64,000 bases of DNA from Hanleya hanleyi (Eukaryota; Mollusca; Polyplacophora; Lepidopleurida; Hanleyidae): NCBI GenBank assembly GCA_036873755.1, contig JAVTVY010036947.1, forward strand, positions 62,001 to 126,000. Direction: 5' to 3'. A model generated the notes under the pieces. It was given only the letters and a program-made list of their open reading frames with translations. It was not told the origin of the DNA and ran no database searches. This document shows, one piece after another, positions 40,320 to 51,985 of this stretch. The first letter of the stretch is position 1. Every line of letters begins with the position of its first letter. Both the position numbers and the translations under genes were made by a program.

Positions 40320-41040
40320 AGTGAACGTAAAGGCTGCGACAACACACGCACTGTGTGGAAGAACTATATTAAAAGTATCATTTGGCAGCAACAAATATTT
40401 TTTGTGATTTTTTCCCTTCCAAAAAAAAAATTCCAAACACGGGAATTATTGACTGATGCAACGAGCGACTGGAGTTGGCCATATCAGTTTATTGATTAGC
40501 CTTGCGCCAATGAAAACGCTTGTACGGAGCACGTGATATTTTCCTGTGACGTAGTATCACTTTGTTTTTGCATCGCTGTAGCACGAATTGTAATTGCGGT
40601 GGTGGAGAGCTCGGCTGTTTCAAGCGTGTGTTGATTGTGTTGCGTGTCTCCAGCAAGTGTTTACTGACCTGAAACGTTCGATGAACTACTCACTACTTTC
40701 GTCGACATCGGAGCGTTTTGGTTCAAACTGGTAACCCTGTAAACCTTCATATGTCTCTTCGTCAGAACTTGAAGTCAGGCTAGCCTCCTCGTGCGTCGCT
40801 ATGTTTACATGCTTTCTGCGCTTTCTAACTCCACGAATAAAGAGCTCCGAAGTGATACAACGTCACTGCTCTGAGTGAGATAGCCAGCATGGCGGCAGCC
40901 GGGGAACAATAATACAACGGAGATAATTTCGTTCGTACTCGGTGCAAAAAAATTCCCAAAAATATTTGTTGCTGCTATTTCAGTATTTCAATGTAGCTCT
41001 TTCCCACAGAGTGCATGTTGCCACAGCCTTTACGTTCACT
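40320..41040. mobile_element. 721-bp MITE with TTAA target duplication inside Penelope copy 2
   Basis: Terminal inverted repeats of about 39 bp begin AGTGAACGTAAAGGCTG. TTAA stands at 40316-40319 and 41041-41044. Copy 1 shows the unoccupied site as one TTAA (GCTGGTTAAAGAATTG at 34141-34156). Sub-terminal CAGCAACAAATATTTTT is also inverted at both ends. No coding capacity. The TTAA target suggests mobilisation by a piggyBac-type transposase. Confidence 0.9.
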
Positions 41041-41217
41041 TTAACTAGCACCTGGTAATAGTAATATTTACATATGGATATTATATTATTTGGAGCTTTG
41101 TCTGCTGGTACTATGACGAATTTACTCTGGAGATCTGCTAGAACTTCTTGTGAATTGAGATTTCTCAGTACTGTTTTGGTTGGGAAAGAGTATTTCTGTC
41201 AATATGGCGGATTGTAG

Positions 41218-41705
41218 CTTCGTAAGTACATTTAAGACGGCGGCCTTATGGGCGCAACAGAAATGGTATCTTGGTCATTTTTCTTTTCGATTTTTTTATT
41301 TATGTGAGGTAAAAGTGGCCAAAGTATTTTATTTGATATCACATAATTAGTCTTTAATTTATTCCTCAGTTAATGCGATAAAAACTACATAAACGAAAAA
41401 TTCGAAAAATCGGTCCAAAAATTCGACCAACTATGCATTTTCCTGACAAAATGACGTCACTGTGACGTCATCAAAGCCGCCGTCTTGGATGTTTTTGCAT
41501 TTTCGGGTATAACTTGACTCGGAGATATACGGTGGCAAATTTAATTACCCTTGATTCAAGGATAAGCAAAATATTCAGATATTGCTCAAATTATTACATT
41601 AATATCATATGAGTTATTTTGTCCTGTGGTTGCCATGGATACAAGGTGTTTTATCAAAATGCACCCTTCGGTGTTGTTATCTGCATGTTCCATAGATGTC
41701 AAAAC
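41218..41705 (-). repeat. AB-family repeat copy 4
   Basis: Reverse complement of the two halves of copy 3 joined (31596-31870 and 35805-35960), including AAAATGACGTCACTGTGACG and TTGCCATGG. It shows copy 3 without the Penelope insertion. Confidence 0.65.
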
Positions 41706-41774
41706 CATTAAAACCTACTGTGGGACCTGTAGCGCAAGGTTCGACCAAAAAACCCTATTTGGATGCCGGATTAA

Positions 41775-42554
41775 TCTGAAGGATGAATAATTGATTGCAG
41801 TAATGATAGACATAGATAAGTTGGCAAACAGATCGTAAACAGATCGTAAACAGCTCGCGGATCGCTTGATTACAAAGAAATAGATTGTATCGGGCCAGTC
41901 ATCTGAAACACCCATCATTAGAGACCTGTTAACAAGTAGAAAGACTCACCGAGCCTTCATCATGCCACCATGAAACAGAATTAACCATACCCATTCACTC
42001 ATTATGATCGGGAATTAATCATACATGATATTTGTATTTGATGTGTATAAGCTACTGTTCGATGCGGATCAAGTAAAGTTGTATAGCTCCAAACTGCTTC
42101 CGCTGTAGAAAGCCATCTCACCCAATTTGATACAGGGGACTAAGTTAGGTGATAATACCAACCAACCAGATCGAAGCGTTGTGCCGTCCCCTACCAACAC
42201 GCGATCACTTTCTGTTTAGGATATATTCTTGGTATGCTCTATGATAGTATCCAGCACAAGAGAGCCCGAGACAGGTAAGCTTGCTCACGTTTTTCTTCTT
42301 TTATCTTATTCGCCAATAATTAATGCACGGAAACAATAGAAATATGTGTACGGGCATACATGCAATTTAGCAAGAGGATATTGCATGTTCTTTGGATGAG
42401 TACCGTGTATATTTCATCGAGTGAGTTCAGAATGTTGTATAACAATCAAAATACCAATTTTCTCACCAAACGAGACAGAGTATTTATGCTATTCATCAAG
42501 AATCAGTACATTTATCTTCATTACCGAACGTACTTTTATTACTGACGACTATTT
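41775..42554 (+). repeat. Dispersed repeat D copy 1, left part
   Basis: About 770 bp matching 53835-54605 (GATTGCAGTAATGATA, AAACAGATCGTAAACAGCTCG, TACCAACCAACCAGATCGAAG, GTGTACGGGCATAC). Interrupted by the 2A-bearing LINE; continues at 48968-49205. Confidence 0.8.
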
Positions 42555-42769
42555 GAAAAAGTAAAAACATGGTGGCTGGTGTGAACTTCTTTGGCTGACC
42601 GGTGGCAAAGACTAGCGGATCTGGTGAGCTCCAATGATCGAAATGTATTGATTGTGCACGGTCAACTCGTATAAGGTACATGACAACCTGTGGACGAATT
42701 ATTTTGTGACGAATATCCAGGTAAAAGCGTGATTTCAAGGAAAATCAGTTTTGTGTTGAGAAACTTACT

Positions 42770-43795
42770 ATGAGCCGGACAACCAACATGGCTAGCAGCG
42801 CTGCAAACAAGGGGGGAGGGGTGTGGGGCTCGAAAGGGGAGTCCACATCAACGGAACTTTTCTCTGGACCTGATGACATCGGAAGTATCGTTGATGTAAC
42901 TGCTGTTGGTGATACTTTATTTACCAGTGGTACTCCCTCGGTCTCACGAAAATCTGATACCTCAACAAGGAGGATATATTCAAAACGTAAACCAAACACC
43001 ACTGTTTTAAACCCCGGCATAAAAACTAGGCGATCTTCGTTACCTGACCTGCCTGCCGCGGTTGTGCAATCACAGCCTGACCTATTTACTGAAGCTCTGA
43101 TTACACCGGCAATTCAATCTCACCTGAATGCTATTGTCCAGCAAGCGGTCGCGGCGGCAATTCAGCCTCTCATGACAGCTATGCATGCAAGTAACCAACA
43201 CATATGTGATTTGTCATCCAAACTCGATGTGATACAGAAACAGAGTGACGAGAAAGATAAAGTACTGGCCAAATATGAAAATAAGGTAGAATCTCTCCTC
43301 GCCGACTTCTCCACAGTGGTACAAAAACTTGATCAATCGAACAAAGACATCGAAAAACTGTGAGAGGAAAATGCACTTTTATATGACAAGAACGAACAAT
43401 ATAGCAGAAGAGAGAGTGTTTGAATTAATGGAATGAAGCTACAGGATGATGAGACGACTGATGATGCAGTTTGCCGACTCGCCAAAAGCATGAACTAGAT
43501 ATCTCAATAAAAGATATATCCCGTTCCCATTTCACCAACGAACACAAGAACCAAATCTTGGTCAAATTTGTTTCTTACCGTACAAGAAAGGACTTTTTCA
43601 AAGGCCGTAAACTACTGAAGGAATCACCTGATCAGGCCGGTATCTATATTAATGAGGATCTAACGCAAAGAAGGCACCAGATGTTTGGATTGCTTCGCCA
43701 GAAAAAAAAGAACAGAAGATCTACAGTGACTGGACATTTGATAGAAATATATTCTATCGTATATCAGAGAACGGCGACGGAAAGCAACTGACGCA
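42770..43795 (+). pseudogene. LINE ORF1 (coiled coil plus RNA-binding-like domain), broken
   Basis: ATG at 42770. A Ser/Thr-rich N-terminus is followed by a predicted coiled coil (about residues 120-198, heptad-like SSKLDVIQKQ ... YENKVESLL). A TGA ends the frame at 43361-43363 just before EENALLYDKNEQYSRRES. The remainder (to about 43790) has ILVKFVSYRTRKDFFKGR and IYINEDLTQRRHQMF, the RRM/C-terminal pattern of LINE ORF1 nucleic-acid chaperones. Several stops and shifts interrupt it. Confidence 0.7.
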
Positions 43796-44104
43796 TGAGT
43801 CCCAACTCCGGGAGATCTGATGTCTTCCTTTCCAACTGTAGATTGGAGCGATGCAAGACATTTGAAGTATCCTTGTAATGCTGAGAATTATGAATCATAT
43901 AATTCAATGATCATGTCTTGAAATTAACACTGTTATGAATGTATATGAACTATATTGGATATGAGTATTTTAAACAATGTAGTAAATAATCAATTATAAT
44001 ATATTCCTTATGATTTAAGCTAAATTTTGCACGATGTACACGCCCAATGTTACTAGAAATAATCACCAACCAATTAAATTGAATCATCTTATCAAAGTGA
44101 CACC

Positions 44105-44940
44105 AATAATAGCATATATATCTGTGACATACTTCCCTGTCGAATAATTGCATACATTCCCAATATAATTTTCTGTGGAACACTTGTAAGCACTCCAAGT
44201 ATGTATCTGTGGGACAATTGTAAACATTTCCAGTATATTTCTGCGGCTTATTTGTCTGTGGAACAATTGTAAACATTCCCTGCATAATCCTTTGTGCCAT
44301 AATTGTAAACATTCCCAGCACATCCCTCTGTGGAACAACTTTGAATACTCCCAGTATATTTCTCCGTCAAACAATTTTAAATGTTGCCAGTAAATTCCTT
44401 AGTCGTTATCCAATCCGTGAAATATACGTGCGTCTGACAATTTAATATTTTTGCATATTAATAGCATATATATGTGTGACATACTTCCCTGTCGAATAAT
44501 TGCATACATTCCCAATATAATTTTCTGTGGAACACTTGTAAGCACTCCAAGTATGTATCTGTGGGACAATTGTAAACATTTTAATTTTAATAGCATATAT
44601 ATCTGTGACATACTTCCCTGTCGAATAATTGCATACATTCCCAATATAATTTTCTGTGGAACACTTGTAAGCACTCCAAGTATGTATCTGTGGGACAATT
44701 GTAAACATTTCCAGTATATTTCTGTGGCATATTTTTCTGTGGAACAATTGTAAACATTCCCTGCATAATACTTTGTGCCATAATTGTAAACATTCCCAGC
44801 ACATCCCTCTGTGGAACAACTTTAAATACTCCCAGTATATTTCTCCATGAAACAATTTTACATATTCCCAGTAAACTTTTCAGTCGCTATCCAATCCGTG
44901 ACATATACTTGCGTCTGACAATTTAATATTTTTGCAGTAC
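44105..44940. repeat. Higher-order tandem repeat in the LINE spacer
   Basis: Three blocks (44108-44450, 44458-44585, 44590-44937) each begin AATAGCATATATATSTGTGA and contain degenerate sub-units of about 28 bp with GGAACAATTGTAAACATTCC. Block 2 is a short version. Minus-strand frames here (up to 137 codons) are repeat artefacts. Confidence 0.8.
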
Positions 44941-45525
44941 TGACAACTACTATAAGCACCTAATATTGATGACTTAGTGTGATGACTTACTTTTGAACAC
45001 AGTTTTGTGGAAATATTTTACTTATTGTTATCCAGTGTGTGGCACACGGTCAGCCTAGCGAGTGATTAGCATTCTGTTGATTACCATAGTAACCGTTTGC
45101 ATATGAGATCGTATTAGTGCGTCTGTTATAAGTAAAACATTGGTAAACAAGATATAAGCAATACATTATATGCCACGACAAAATCTAGAACTCTCTCAAT
45201 CGATTATTACCTAATATGATTACAATCAATAGCAATAACCGTAATAATCTTGTGTGTGTGCACAAATCCTTATCTTATTTTACTCTTCTCGGTAACTGCT
45301 GGAGCCCCATCGTCACGCTGGAGAACCAGTTTATGTTAAGGCTCTCCATAATTAACGCTTTTGAAATTATTTTAGTGATTTATGTTGTAAATATAATTAA
45401 TATCTTTCTCATCAATAACCTTTTCCCTTCCATGGTATGCACATTAAGCCATGCTGAAAACCTATACACGCTCCAGCAAATTGTCCGATTGAATCTTTTC
45501 CTGTATATATCTCTAGTATTCGACA
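44941..45525 (+). other. LINE spacer before ORF2
   Basis: AT-rich. A 105-codon frame (45216-45533) has no recognisable domain. Confidence 0.4.
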
Positions 45526-48500
45526 ATGGGTAATGATTTGACGAACTATCGTATAACAATCGGACACTTTTTCTTAAGGACGCACAGTATCCACGTCATC
45601 AATACCCGTGTGAAAAGAAATTCTCCTTTCTCCAATGATTATTTTGGATGTCTCCAGATCAATGTAAAATGTTCATTAGCGATCGTAAGTCTCTGCTGCC
45701 TTCAAAGTCAATGCCTGGGCACAAATATATTCATGATGGTACTACTACTTCTTATGGTTTGCGGCGACATTGAGTCAAATCCCGGTCCTGACTCCGATAT
45801 TCATGGCCTCAGAATTCTTCTTCTCAATATTCGTAGTATACGTACAAAGCTATCATATGTGGAAGATATCACAGAAGATTTTGATATACTATGCTTCACT
45901 GAAACAAATTTGGACGATTCTGTCACTGACGAACAATTGCTTATAGAAGGCTTTGAAAACCCCTATCGTAAAGACAGGAGCCCTCACATATTATCGCCGT
46001 GGGGCGGATTCCTGATTTATAAATCTATGCAGTTGAAGTGTACTAGACGAGCAGAGCTAGAGATTGGTAATTTCGAAACTATGTTTATAAACATACAACT
46101 CAAAGGAAATAATATCCTTCTAAACGTCTCCTACATAGTACCCAAAGGCCCAATTCGAGTATAGGATTCATTCGGGAATATGATTGAAAATGCCCAAAAT
46201 GCATGCTCACACCTTATAATAACAGGGGACCTACACAACGATCTTTTAAACAATAATTCCCGCTATTTATCCCAAATCTTCCAGAGGTGTAATGTAAATA
46301 ATATCATAACTGAACCAACCCGAGTTACTGCACACTCTGCTACCCTATTAGACCCGATTATCACCAGTGAAGAAATTAAAGTTCAGGATTGCGGTGTTAT
46401 AAATGTTGATCGGGAAATAAGTGATCATAGAGCTACATATGCTGAATTGCTGGTCAGACATAATATCCAACATGCCTACACAAGACAAGTTTGGCTATAT
46501 AAAGCTAGTGACTATGTTAAATTCAATACTTTAATATCGGAAATTGATTGGGAAGCTTTCTTCGATAGATGTGCAAATATTGATGAGACTGGTGTAAGAT
46601 TTACAGACATATTTATTGACATTGCCAGCAAATGTATCCCTAATAAAATTGTAACAATAAGACCAAAAGACAAACCATGGTATGACTCTGACGTAAGGAA
46701 AGAAATGAGAAAACGTGATAGACTAAAGAAGGCAGCCGTGAGATCTGGGAAACTTGCTGACTGGAACAAGTGCAAAACTACAAGAAATAAATTTAACAAT
46801 ATGAAAAAATACGCTCAGCTGAACTACTTTAATAACCTTGAAAACACACTTGAAATGTCCAAAACAAATGACCCAAAATTCTACTGGAAAACATTGAAAA
46901 CCTTCATGAATGGCACATCTGCAGCAGATAAACCACCATTGAAATACCAGAATAGTACAGCGGAAAATGTGATGTGCTTCACTAATTTCGAAAAAGCAAA
47001 TGCAATGAACGATTACTTCTCTTGAAGGGGGTGGGTCGATCAGTTAGCATCCCATTGAAACATTTATTTAATATGTCACTGTCAAGTAAAAAGGTTCCTG
47101 ACTGCTGGAAAAGTGTCAAAGTATTGCCAATTTAAAAAAAAACGATAGACATCAACCAAGTAATTATCGACCAATCTCCTTGCTTAGCTGTGTGGGGAAA
47201 ATAATGGAACGTATTTTGTTCAAAAATTTATATATCCATTTTCACTCGAATAGACTATTCTATAAATTTCAAGCAGGATTTCTTCCTGGTCACTCTACTG
47301 TCTTCCAACTTATCGAATCATATCATTGTCTATGTGAATCAATGGACGAAGGTGCACATTCATGCGTGGTATTTTGTGACATATCAAAGGCATTTGATAC
47401 TGTCTAGCGTAATGGCCTACTCTTTAAACTACAACAAAATGGCATAGAGGGTGCAGTACGGTACTCGAATGGCTTCAAAGTTATCTTAGTGGCAGATCCC
47501 AGAGTGTATCTGTTGGGAATACGTCTTCAAGTATTCGTACTACTAATGCTGGAGTTCCTCAAGGCTCGGTATTAGGCCCCTGTTATTCCTTATATATATT
47601 AATGATATAGCGGACAAAATTACAAGTATCACCCGACTTTTCGCTGATGACTCGTCTTTGCAAATATGTAGACATTACCGAAATTGAACTGACTATGAAT
47701 CATGACATGAAAGTCTTACTCGAATGGTCCAAGCAATGCCCTTAAAACAGTTTTACTCTTATTCAGTAATACAAATTTGCTAATCAAACCTGAATTTTTT
47801 TTTGACGGAACTTTACTACAAGTATCACATTTCCATGGACACCTGGGTGTATTCTTCCAAGATGATTGTAAATGGGCAGCTCATATCGATCATATTATTG
47901 AAACAGCCACTAAGCGAATTGGATTAATGCGAAAACTTAAGCTCAAGCTTAGCAGAAATGCTTTAGCACAGGTCTATCTGAGCTTTGTGAGACCAATCAT
48001 GGAATATGCCTCGGTTGTTTGGGACGGCTGTTCATCAACCGATTCAGAAAAATTAGAAAAAATCCAATTATCCGCCGGGGGAGACGTCACTGGCCTGCCA
48101 ATGTTCGCAAGAAGAGAGGCAATCTATTCCGTAACTGGATGGGAAACATTGAAAGTTAGAAGGGAAATTATGCAAAAATTTATAACGACGAGGCTCCGGA
48201 ATATGTTTGCAATTTGATCACGCCCTTAGTTGGGGAGGTGACGCCTTATAAGCTGAGAAATAATCTTAACTACGTGATCCCCAGAACCAGACTCAATATA
48301 TTTAAAAAGTATTTCATCCCTTCAACTATACAGCTTTGGAACAATACTGATACTGAAACAAGAAATAGAGCTGAAGGTAGACAACTTAAATCTGTACCGA
48401 AATACTATTCTGTGGGAACTAGAAAACTCAATATAATACAAACACAGATAAGACATAACTGCAGCCAATTAAACTCTGACTTGTCCCGCTTTAATATGGT

Positions 48501-48714
48501 CGCTAATGCGGGTTGTGATTGTGGAGACCCCTCAGAGGATGCCCAACATGTTTTCTTCCATTGTCACAAATATCAACAAATTATGGATGTAATGGTTGAT
48601 AACCTACCAACTCCAATTTCCACCCGGGACATCCTTTGGGGGAACGATTCATTGTCGCCTGAAATCAATGTTAAAATTTTCCAAGCAGTTCGAGATAGTG
48701 GAAGATTTGACTGA
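45526..48714 (+). pseudogene. LINE ORF2: 2A motif, APE endonuclease, reverse transcriptase, zinc knuckle (broken)
   Basis: ATG at 45526. Residues 69-80 are hydrophobic (FMMVLLLLMVCG) and run into DIESNPGP (81-88), a 2A ribosome-skipping motif. The endonuclease follows: LLNIRSIRTKL, CFTETNLDDS, then TGDLHNDLL and SDHRATYAEL after an in-frame TAG at 46162-46164. At 47025 part of the linker/RT is deleted. RT motifs are SNYRPISLL, FCDISKAFDTV, AGVPQGSVLGP and LFADDSS (about 47160-47660), in several frames. The C-terminus has CDCGDPSEDAQHVFFHC (48520-48570), a zinc-knuckle-like end. Placement in the CR1/L2/Rex1 group is by overall motif pattern. Confidence 0.8.
45766..45789 (+). promoter_or_regulatory. 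2A-type ribosome-skipping motif (D-x-E-x-N-P-G-P)
   Basis: Codons for DIESNPGP in the ORF2 frame preceded by Gly and a hydrophobic stretch. 2A motifs make ribosomes skip the Gly-Pro bond, releasing an N-terminal peptide of 87 residues. Such motifs are established in non-LTR retrotransposons of several animals. Confidence 0.85.
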
Positions 48715-48977
48715 GTTGATCACGGATACTGGGGTCCAACACATGCTCGAGCGTGTATGGTTATTCTACGGCATCACCCCTTTGATCTCCATTTTTTCTT
48801 CTGCCAGAAACATCATTTATAGTGTAACATGTACCGGTAAACCCTTACACGTCTAATATTATTTATCTATTTATTGCTATGTAAGGAGAGTGGTTCATAA
48901 GTTGCAATAACTTGTCCACAATCTCATTGCCTATTAAGGACAATAAAATAAGTTTAAAACAAAACAAACGACTATTT

Positions 48978-49205
48978 AATTATATGCAATATCTGGACCG
49001 GTGAAAACGACAGGACTGCTATCATAGCAATCGTTTTATATGCTCACCTACCAGCTTATAGGCAGATCAAATTTTCTCAAGGGTGCAAAATTTCAAAACA
49101 AAATATATCACCTAATATGAATCATAATCAACTGCAAAAGTTGATGAAAAGAGTGATAGTAATATCTCTTTATAAATTAAATTAAGCTTTTAAAATAATG
49201 CGTTA
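48978..49205 (+). repeat. Dispersed repeat D copy 1, right part
   Basis: Matches 54604-54836 (AATTATATGCAATATCTG, GGCAGATCAAATTTTCTC, AAGCTTTTAAAATAATGCGT). Bases 49206-49384 to its right are unassigned and hold a short tandem TTGGTCAAGTAA. Confidence 0.75.
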
Positions 49206-49384
49206 AACAAGACGTATAGAGATACCAATTAAGAGCGGGTTACGAACGCTACGGGTGGTTCATCTAAAACATGGCGACCAATTGGTCAAGTAATTTGGTC
49301 AAGTAATTTATTTCGTTATTCTTTTACAAATGATATTGAAATTCAGTTAATTCACACTGGGCTATGATTCTTTAGCTCTGCTAT

Positions 49385-50440
49385 ATACAATGTATATAAT
49401 TCATGGGATGTTTCTTTGTTTAAAGAGTTGCTTGAATTTCTTATTAATATCGTTGTGAAATTGGGCAACACAATATAGCAAAAGTATATAGGTATTTCAA
49501 TGAGTACTAATTGTTCATCCCCTTTGGCTGACCTGTATCTATTCTCTTATGAATTCGAATATATACAGGCGCTTCCAACAATTGATCAGTTCATTTCCTT
49601 CTGATTCACCAAACTCTACATACACGATATTCTCCCCCTGTGGATAATCGCTATAAAAATGACGCAGCGAAGGATATATATTCACCTTCACTGGATTTGA
49701 AGGAAACTACAGATAGCAATAATGGAACGTCGTATTTAGGCCTGTATCCCTATAAAAATGAAGCGGCCCTTCTGTCTCGTCGAATTTACGATCAAGGAGA
49801 TGATTATTAATGCTTTCTGGAGAGCAATATTATAATGGGACATGCGCATGGCGTATGCATATTTCGCCTAGTAGCGTTTGCTAGATCCTTGTTAAATGTG
49901 ACGATTTTAATCTATTTCCCAATACATTATTGCAGAAACTTATAAAACAGGGCCAAACCACCGAGCTCCTCGACTCAAAAGTTTCTCAAATTTTACGATA
50001 CATATCGCATGCTGATAGCAAAATACGAGCGTGACGTGCAAGATCTATGGTGTTACGTTTCCTATCTTTTGTTTAGTTTCGCTTTAATCTGGGCTATGGG
50101 CCGTAAGATCCCATGCATTTCAATATCCTCTTATGAACATTCACAATGAAAGCGTGACTGAGATGCATCATACTCTAGATATCGAATTTAGAACGAAAAA
50201 CATATGAATTAAGAATCCTATTCAGCGATAGGGATTTGATGTTTTTGGAACGTCGTGATGTCTTCCCGGCATCATTGAAAACTGTTCAACGCTTCTCCTT
50301 TGCAGGAAGCTAGCCTATTTTATGTATACTATGATTATTTTTTGGAATTTTGTGCTAATGCTGTTATATGAATTAGGTATTTGGTTTATGAACGCGTAAA
50401 TTCTTCAGTGGACAAGGGCTGAATATGGAATGACGGACTA
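49385..50440 (+). mobile_element. Penelope-like element copy 3 (degraded)
   Basis: Matches the RT region from TCATGGGATGTTTCTTTG onward with many stops, through the C-terminal LQKLIKQG segment (about 49930) and the 3' UTR to GAATGACGGACTA at 50440. Confidence 0.75.
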
Positions 50441-51209
50441 AATGACGAGACTTTCTTGAGGATGCCAATTCATCAGTATCAAAACTAAATAGAGCTGCTG
50501 TCATCCTCAAGAAAGTTTCGCCATTTATTCCTATCAAAACGCGTCAAACCCTATACACACACGCTCGTATTGCCCCATCTCGATTATTGCTCTAATGTAT
50601 GGGGACATATACCTATCACTCATATTCGCAGATTACCACGAATCCAGACTAGGGTAATACGTGTTATTCTTAACAGTCACCCCCGGAGTCCTGCTCATGA
50701 CTTGCTTTCTGAGCTCAAATGTCCAAGTGTACATCGACGTATAATATTCAATAGATGTATACTTATGTGGAAAGTTGTGAACAACCTGGCGCCTCCACAT
50801 TTAACAGAAGGTTTTCCATCGTTAACAAATATGACCCGGCATTTTACAAGATCCAGTGCCAAATTGAATATATATGTCGGCAAATGTCACAAGAATACTT
50901 TTAAATTTCATGCAACCAGGGCATATAATGAGCTGCCTGGTGATATCCAGTTCTCAAAAAACATGCACTACTTTTAAATTCAAATGCCGTAAATTTGTAA
51001 TGGCTCAGGTACCAAAGTTTGTTTAAACTTATGATATTCTGTGATAAAACCACTGTACTGTAAGTGATACAACTGCGATATGCACATTTATATTGTGTGT
51101 TTGTTCTTTCATGTAAATATGTTTGGTTTGCTATATTTTTAATGTTATTGGTTTCAATGTAAAACAGTTTATATAACTGACATGGATTCCTAATAAAACT
51201 GAAACTGAA
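50441..51209 (+). mobile_element. CR1/L2-like LINE 3' fragment inserted at a Penelope junction
   Basis: The frame 50570-50977 encodes the C-terminal tail typical of CR1/L2-type ORF2 (PHLDYCSNVWG, RIQTRVIRVIL, AYNELPGDIQ). It ends with tandem TGAAAC units at about 51190-51209. ACTA flanks both sides (50437-50440, 51210-51213), and the unoccupied junction is seen at about 58010-58040. At the 5' end, ACTTTCTTGAGGATG (50450-50464) is an inverted copy of element sequence at 50502-50516. Confidence 0.8.
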
Positions 51210-51213
51210 ACTA

Positions 51214-51532
51214 GACACTTGTATTATGAGTCATTTATCTTGGTAGAAGAAACCGAGCTGAAGAAAATCCATCATCAAGTTTCTACAATAATGTTCTGTG
51301 GCGTTCATTGAAATCGGCACATTTTGCACGGTCTCTGGCAAATGCTACATTGCAAGATATGTATACGCCGAATGCAGGTTCTTCGAGAATATTGCTACAC
51401 AAAAATGCTGTAGAGTAATCTGTGTAATGTAGTCACATTTCACTGAACATTTCACACTTTGGGACATTAATGCTATACCAGTCAGGAAATCCTGAACGCT
51501 CACCATGCTGACGTTAGAATATAGATAAAAAT
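51214..51532 (-). mobile_element. Penelope-like RT fragment, minus strand
   Basis: Matches the region of copy 2 around 39150-39330 (GCAAATGCTA, GATATGTATACGCC). The same fragment follows copy 4 at 58028-58332, so the plus-3'end/minus-fragment junction was duplicated. Confidence 0.7.
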
Positions 51533-51985
51533 GGTTTATTGCCTTGGTGGGAAATTTACCGTACGACGTCGGACATTACAGGTTAGCTTTTGTGATTTTT
51601 TTTGGCATTGACCATATTTATCCCATACCAAGTTGGGCAATGAAAGCACGACTGAGATACCAAGGCAACGTCTTGTAGTCCTCCGCATACTAGTGAGTGA
51701 ATAGAATTTAACGTGGCTTTCAACAATTTTCAGCTATATCGCGACGAACCAACTAAGCACTACCCAGCCAAGTTGCGCTCCTGCTACTTCAAAGAAGAAA
51801 TCTTTGAAGGGTGCCGAGAGAAGACATCTTTGAAGGTGTCGAGGGAGCTTACCTGTGGAGTCATACGGTTGCTTTTTCGTCGGCAGACGTCACCAACTGT
51901 TCCGACTTCTTACATATCTTACCAATCTATCATAGTATATAGTAAAAGTGAGCCCGGAAGAGTTAAGCTCGCTCAAGTTTTATTT
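51530..51985 (+). repeat. Dispersed repeat C, second copy
   Basis: Partner of 31040-31390: TATTGCCTTGGTGGGAAATTT, CTTACCTGTGGAGTCAT, GTGAGCCCGGAAGAGTTAAG. Confidence 0.7.

Larger units (their letters stand above)
39045..41217 (-). mobile_element. Penelope-like element copy 2 (minus strand, truncated both ends)
   Basis: The minus strand carries an uninterrupted reverse transcriptase frame from 40315 to 39067: YWTPKMHKSPYK, TWDFSTLYTTIPH, GIPMGTNCAPLLADLYLFSY and RYIDDLLAVD. This is the best-preserved copy. The upstream part (41044-41217) has the PADKA-type segment and is truncated there at an AB repeat. The 3' UTR is missing beyond CTAATTCCG. The first ten codons of the apparent 426-codon frame come from a MITE inserted at 40320-41040 and are not native. 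Confidence 0.8.
42555..48967 (+). mobile_element. 6.4-kb CR1/L2-like LINE with 10-bp target duplication
   Basis: ACGACTATTT occurs at 42545-42554 and 48968-48977, and the unoccupied site is seen in repeat D copy 2 (about 54594). The insertion holds a 5' leader, ORF1 (42770-43795), a spacer with tandem repeats, ORF2 (45526-48714) and an A-rich tail (AATAAAATAAG ... AAAACAAA). Both ORFs are damaged. The extent is near full length, less an internal deletion in ORF2 near 47025. Confidence 0.88.

Noticed and set aside
39067..40347. Complete 426-codon Penelope protein starting at its Met
   Set aside because: The first ten codons are MITE sequence beyond the TTAA; the native N-terminus is on the far side of the insert at 41044-41217.
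43950..44855. Minus-strand Cys/Trp-rich repeat proteins
   Set aside because: They are frames through the spacer tandem repeat of the LINE, antisense to its ORFs.
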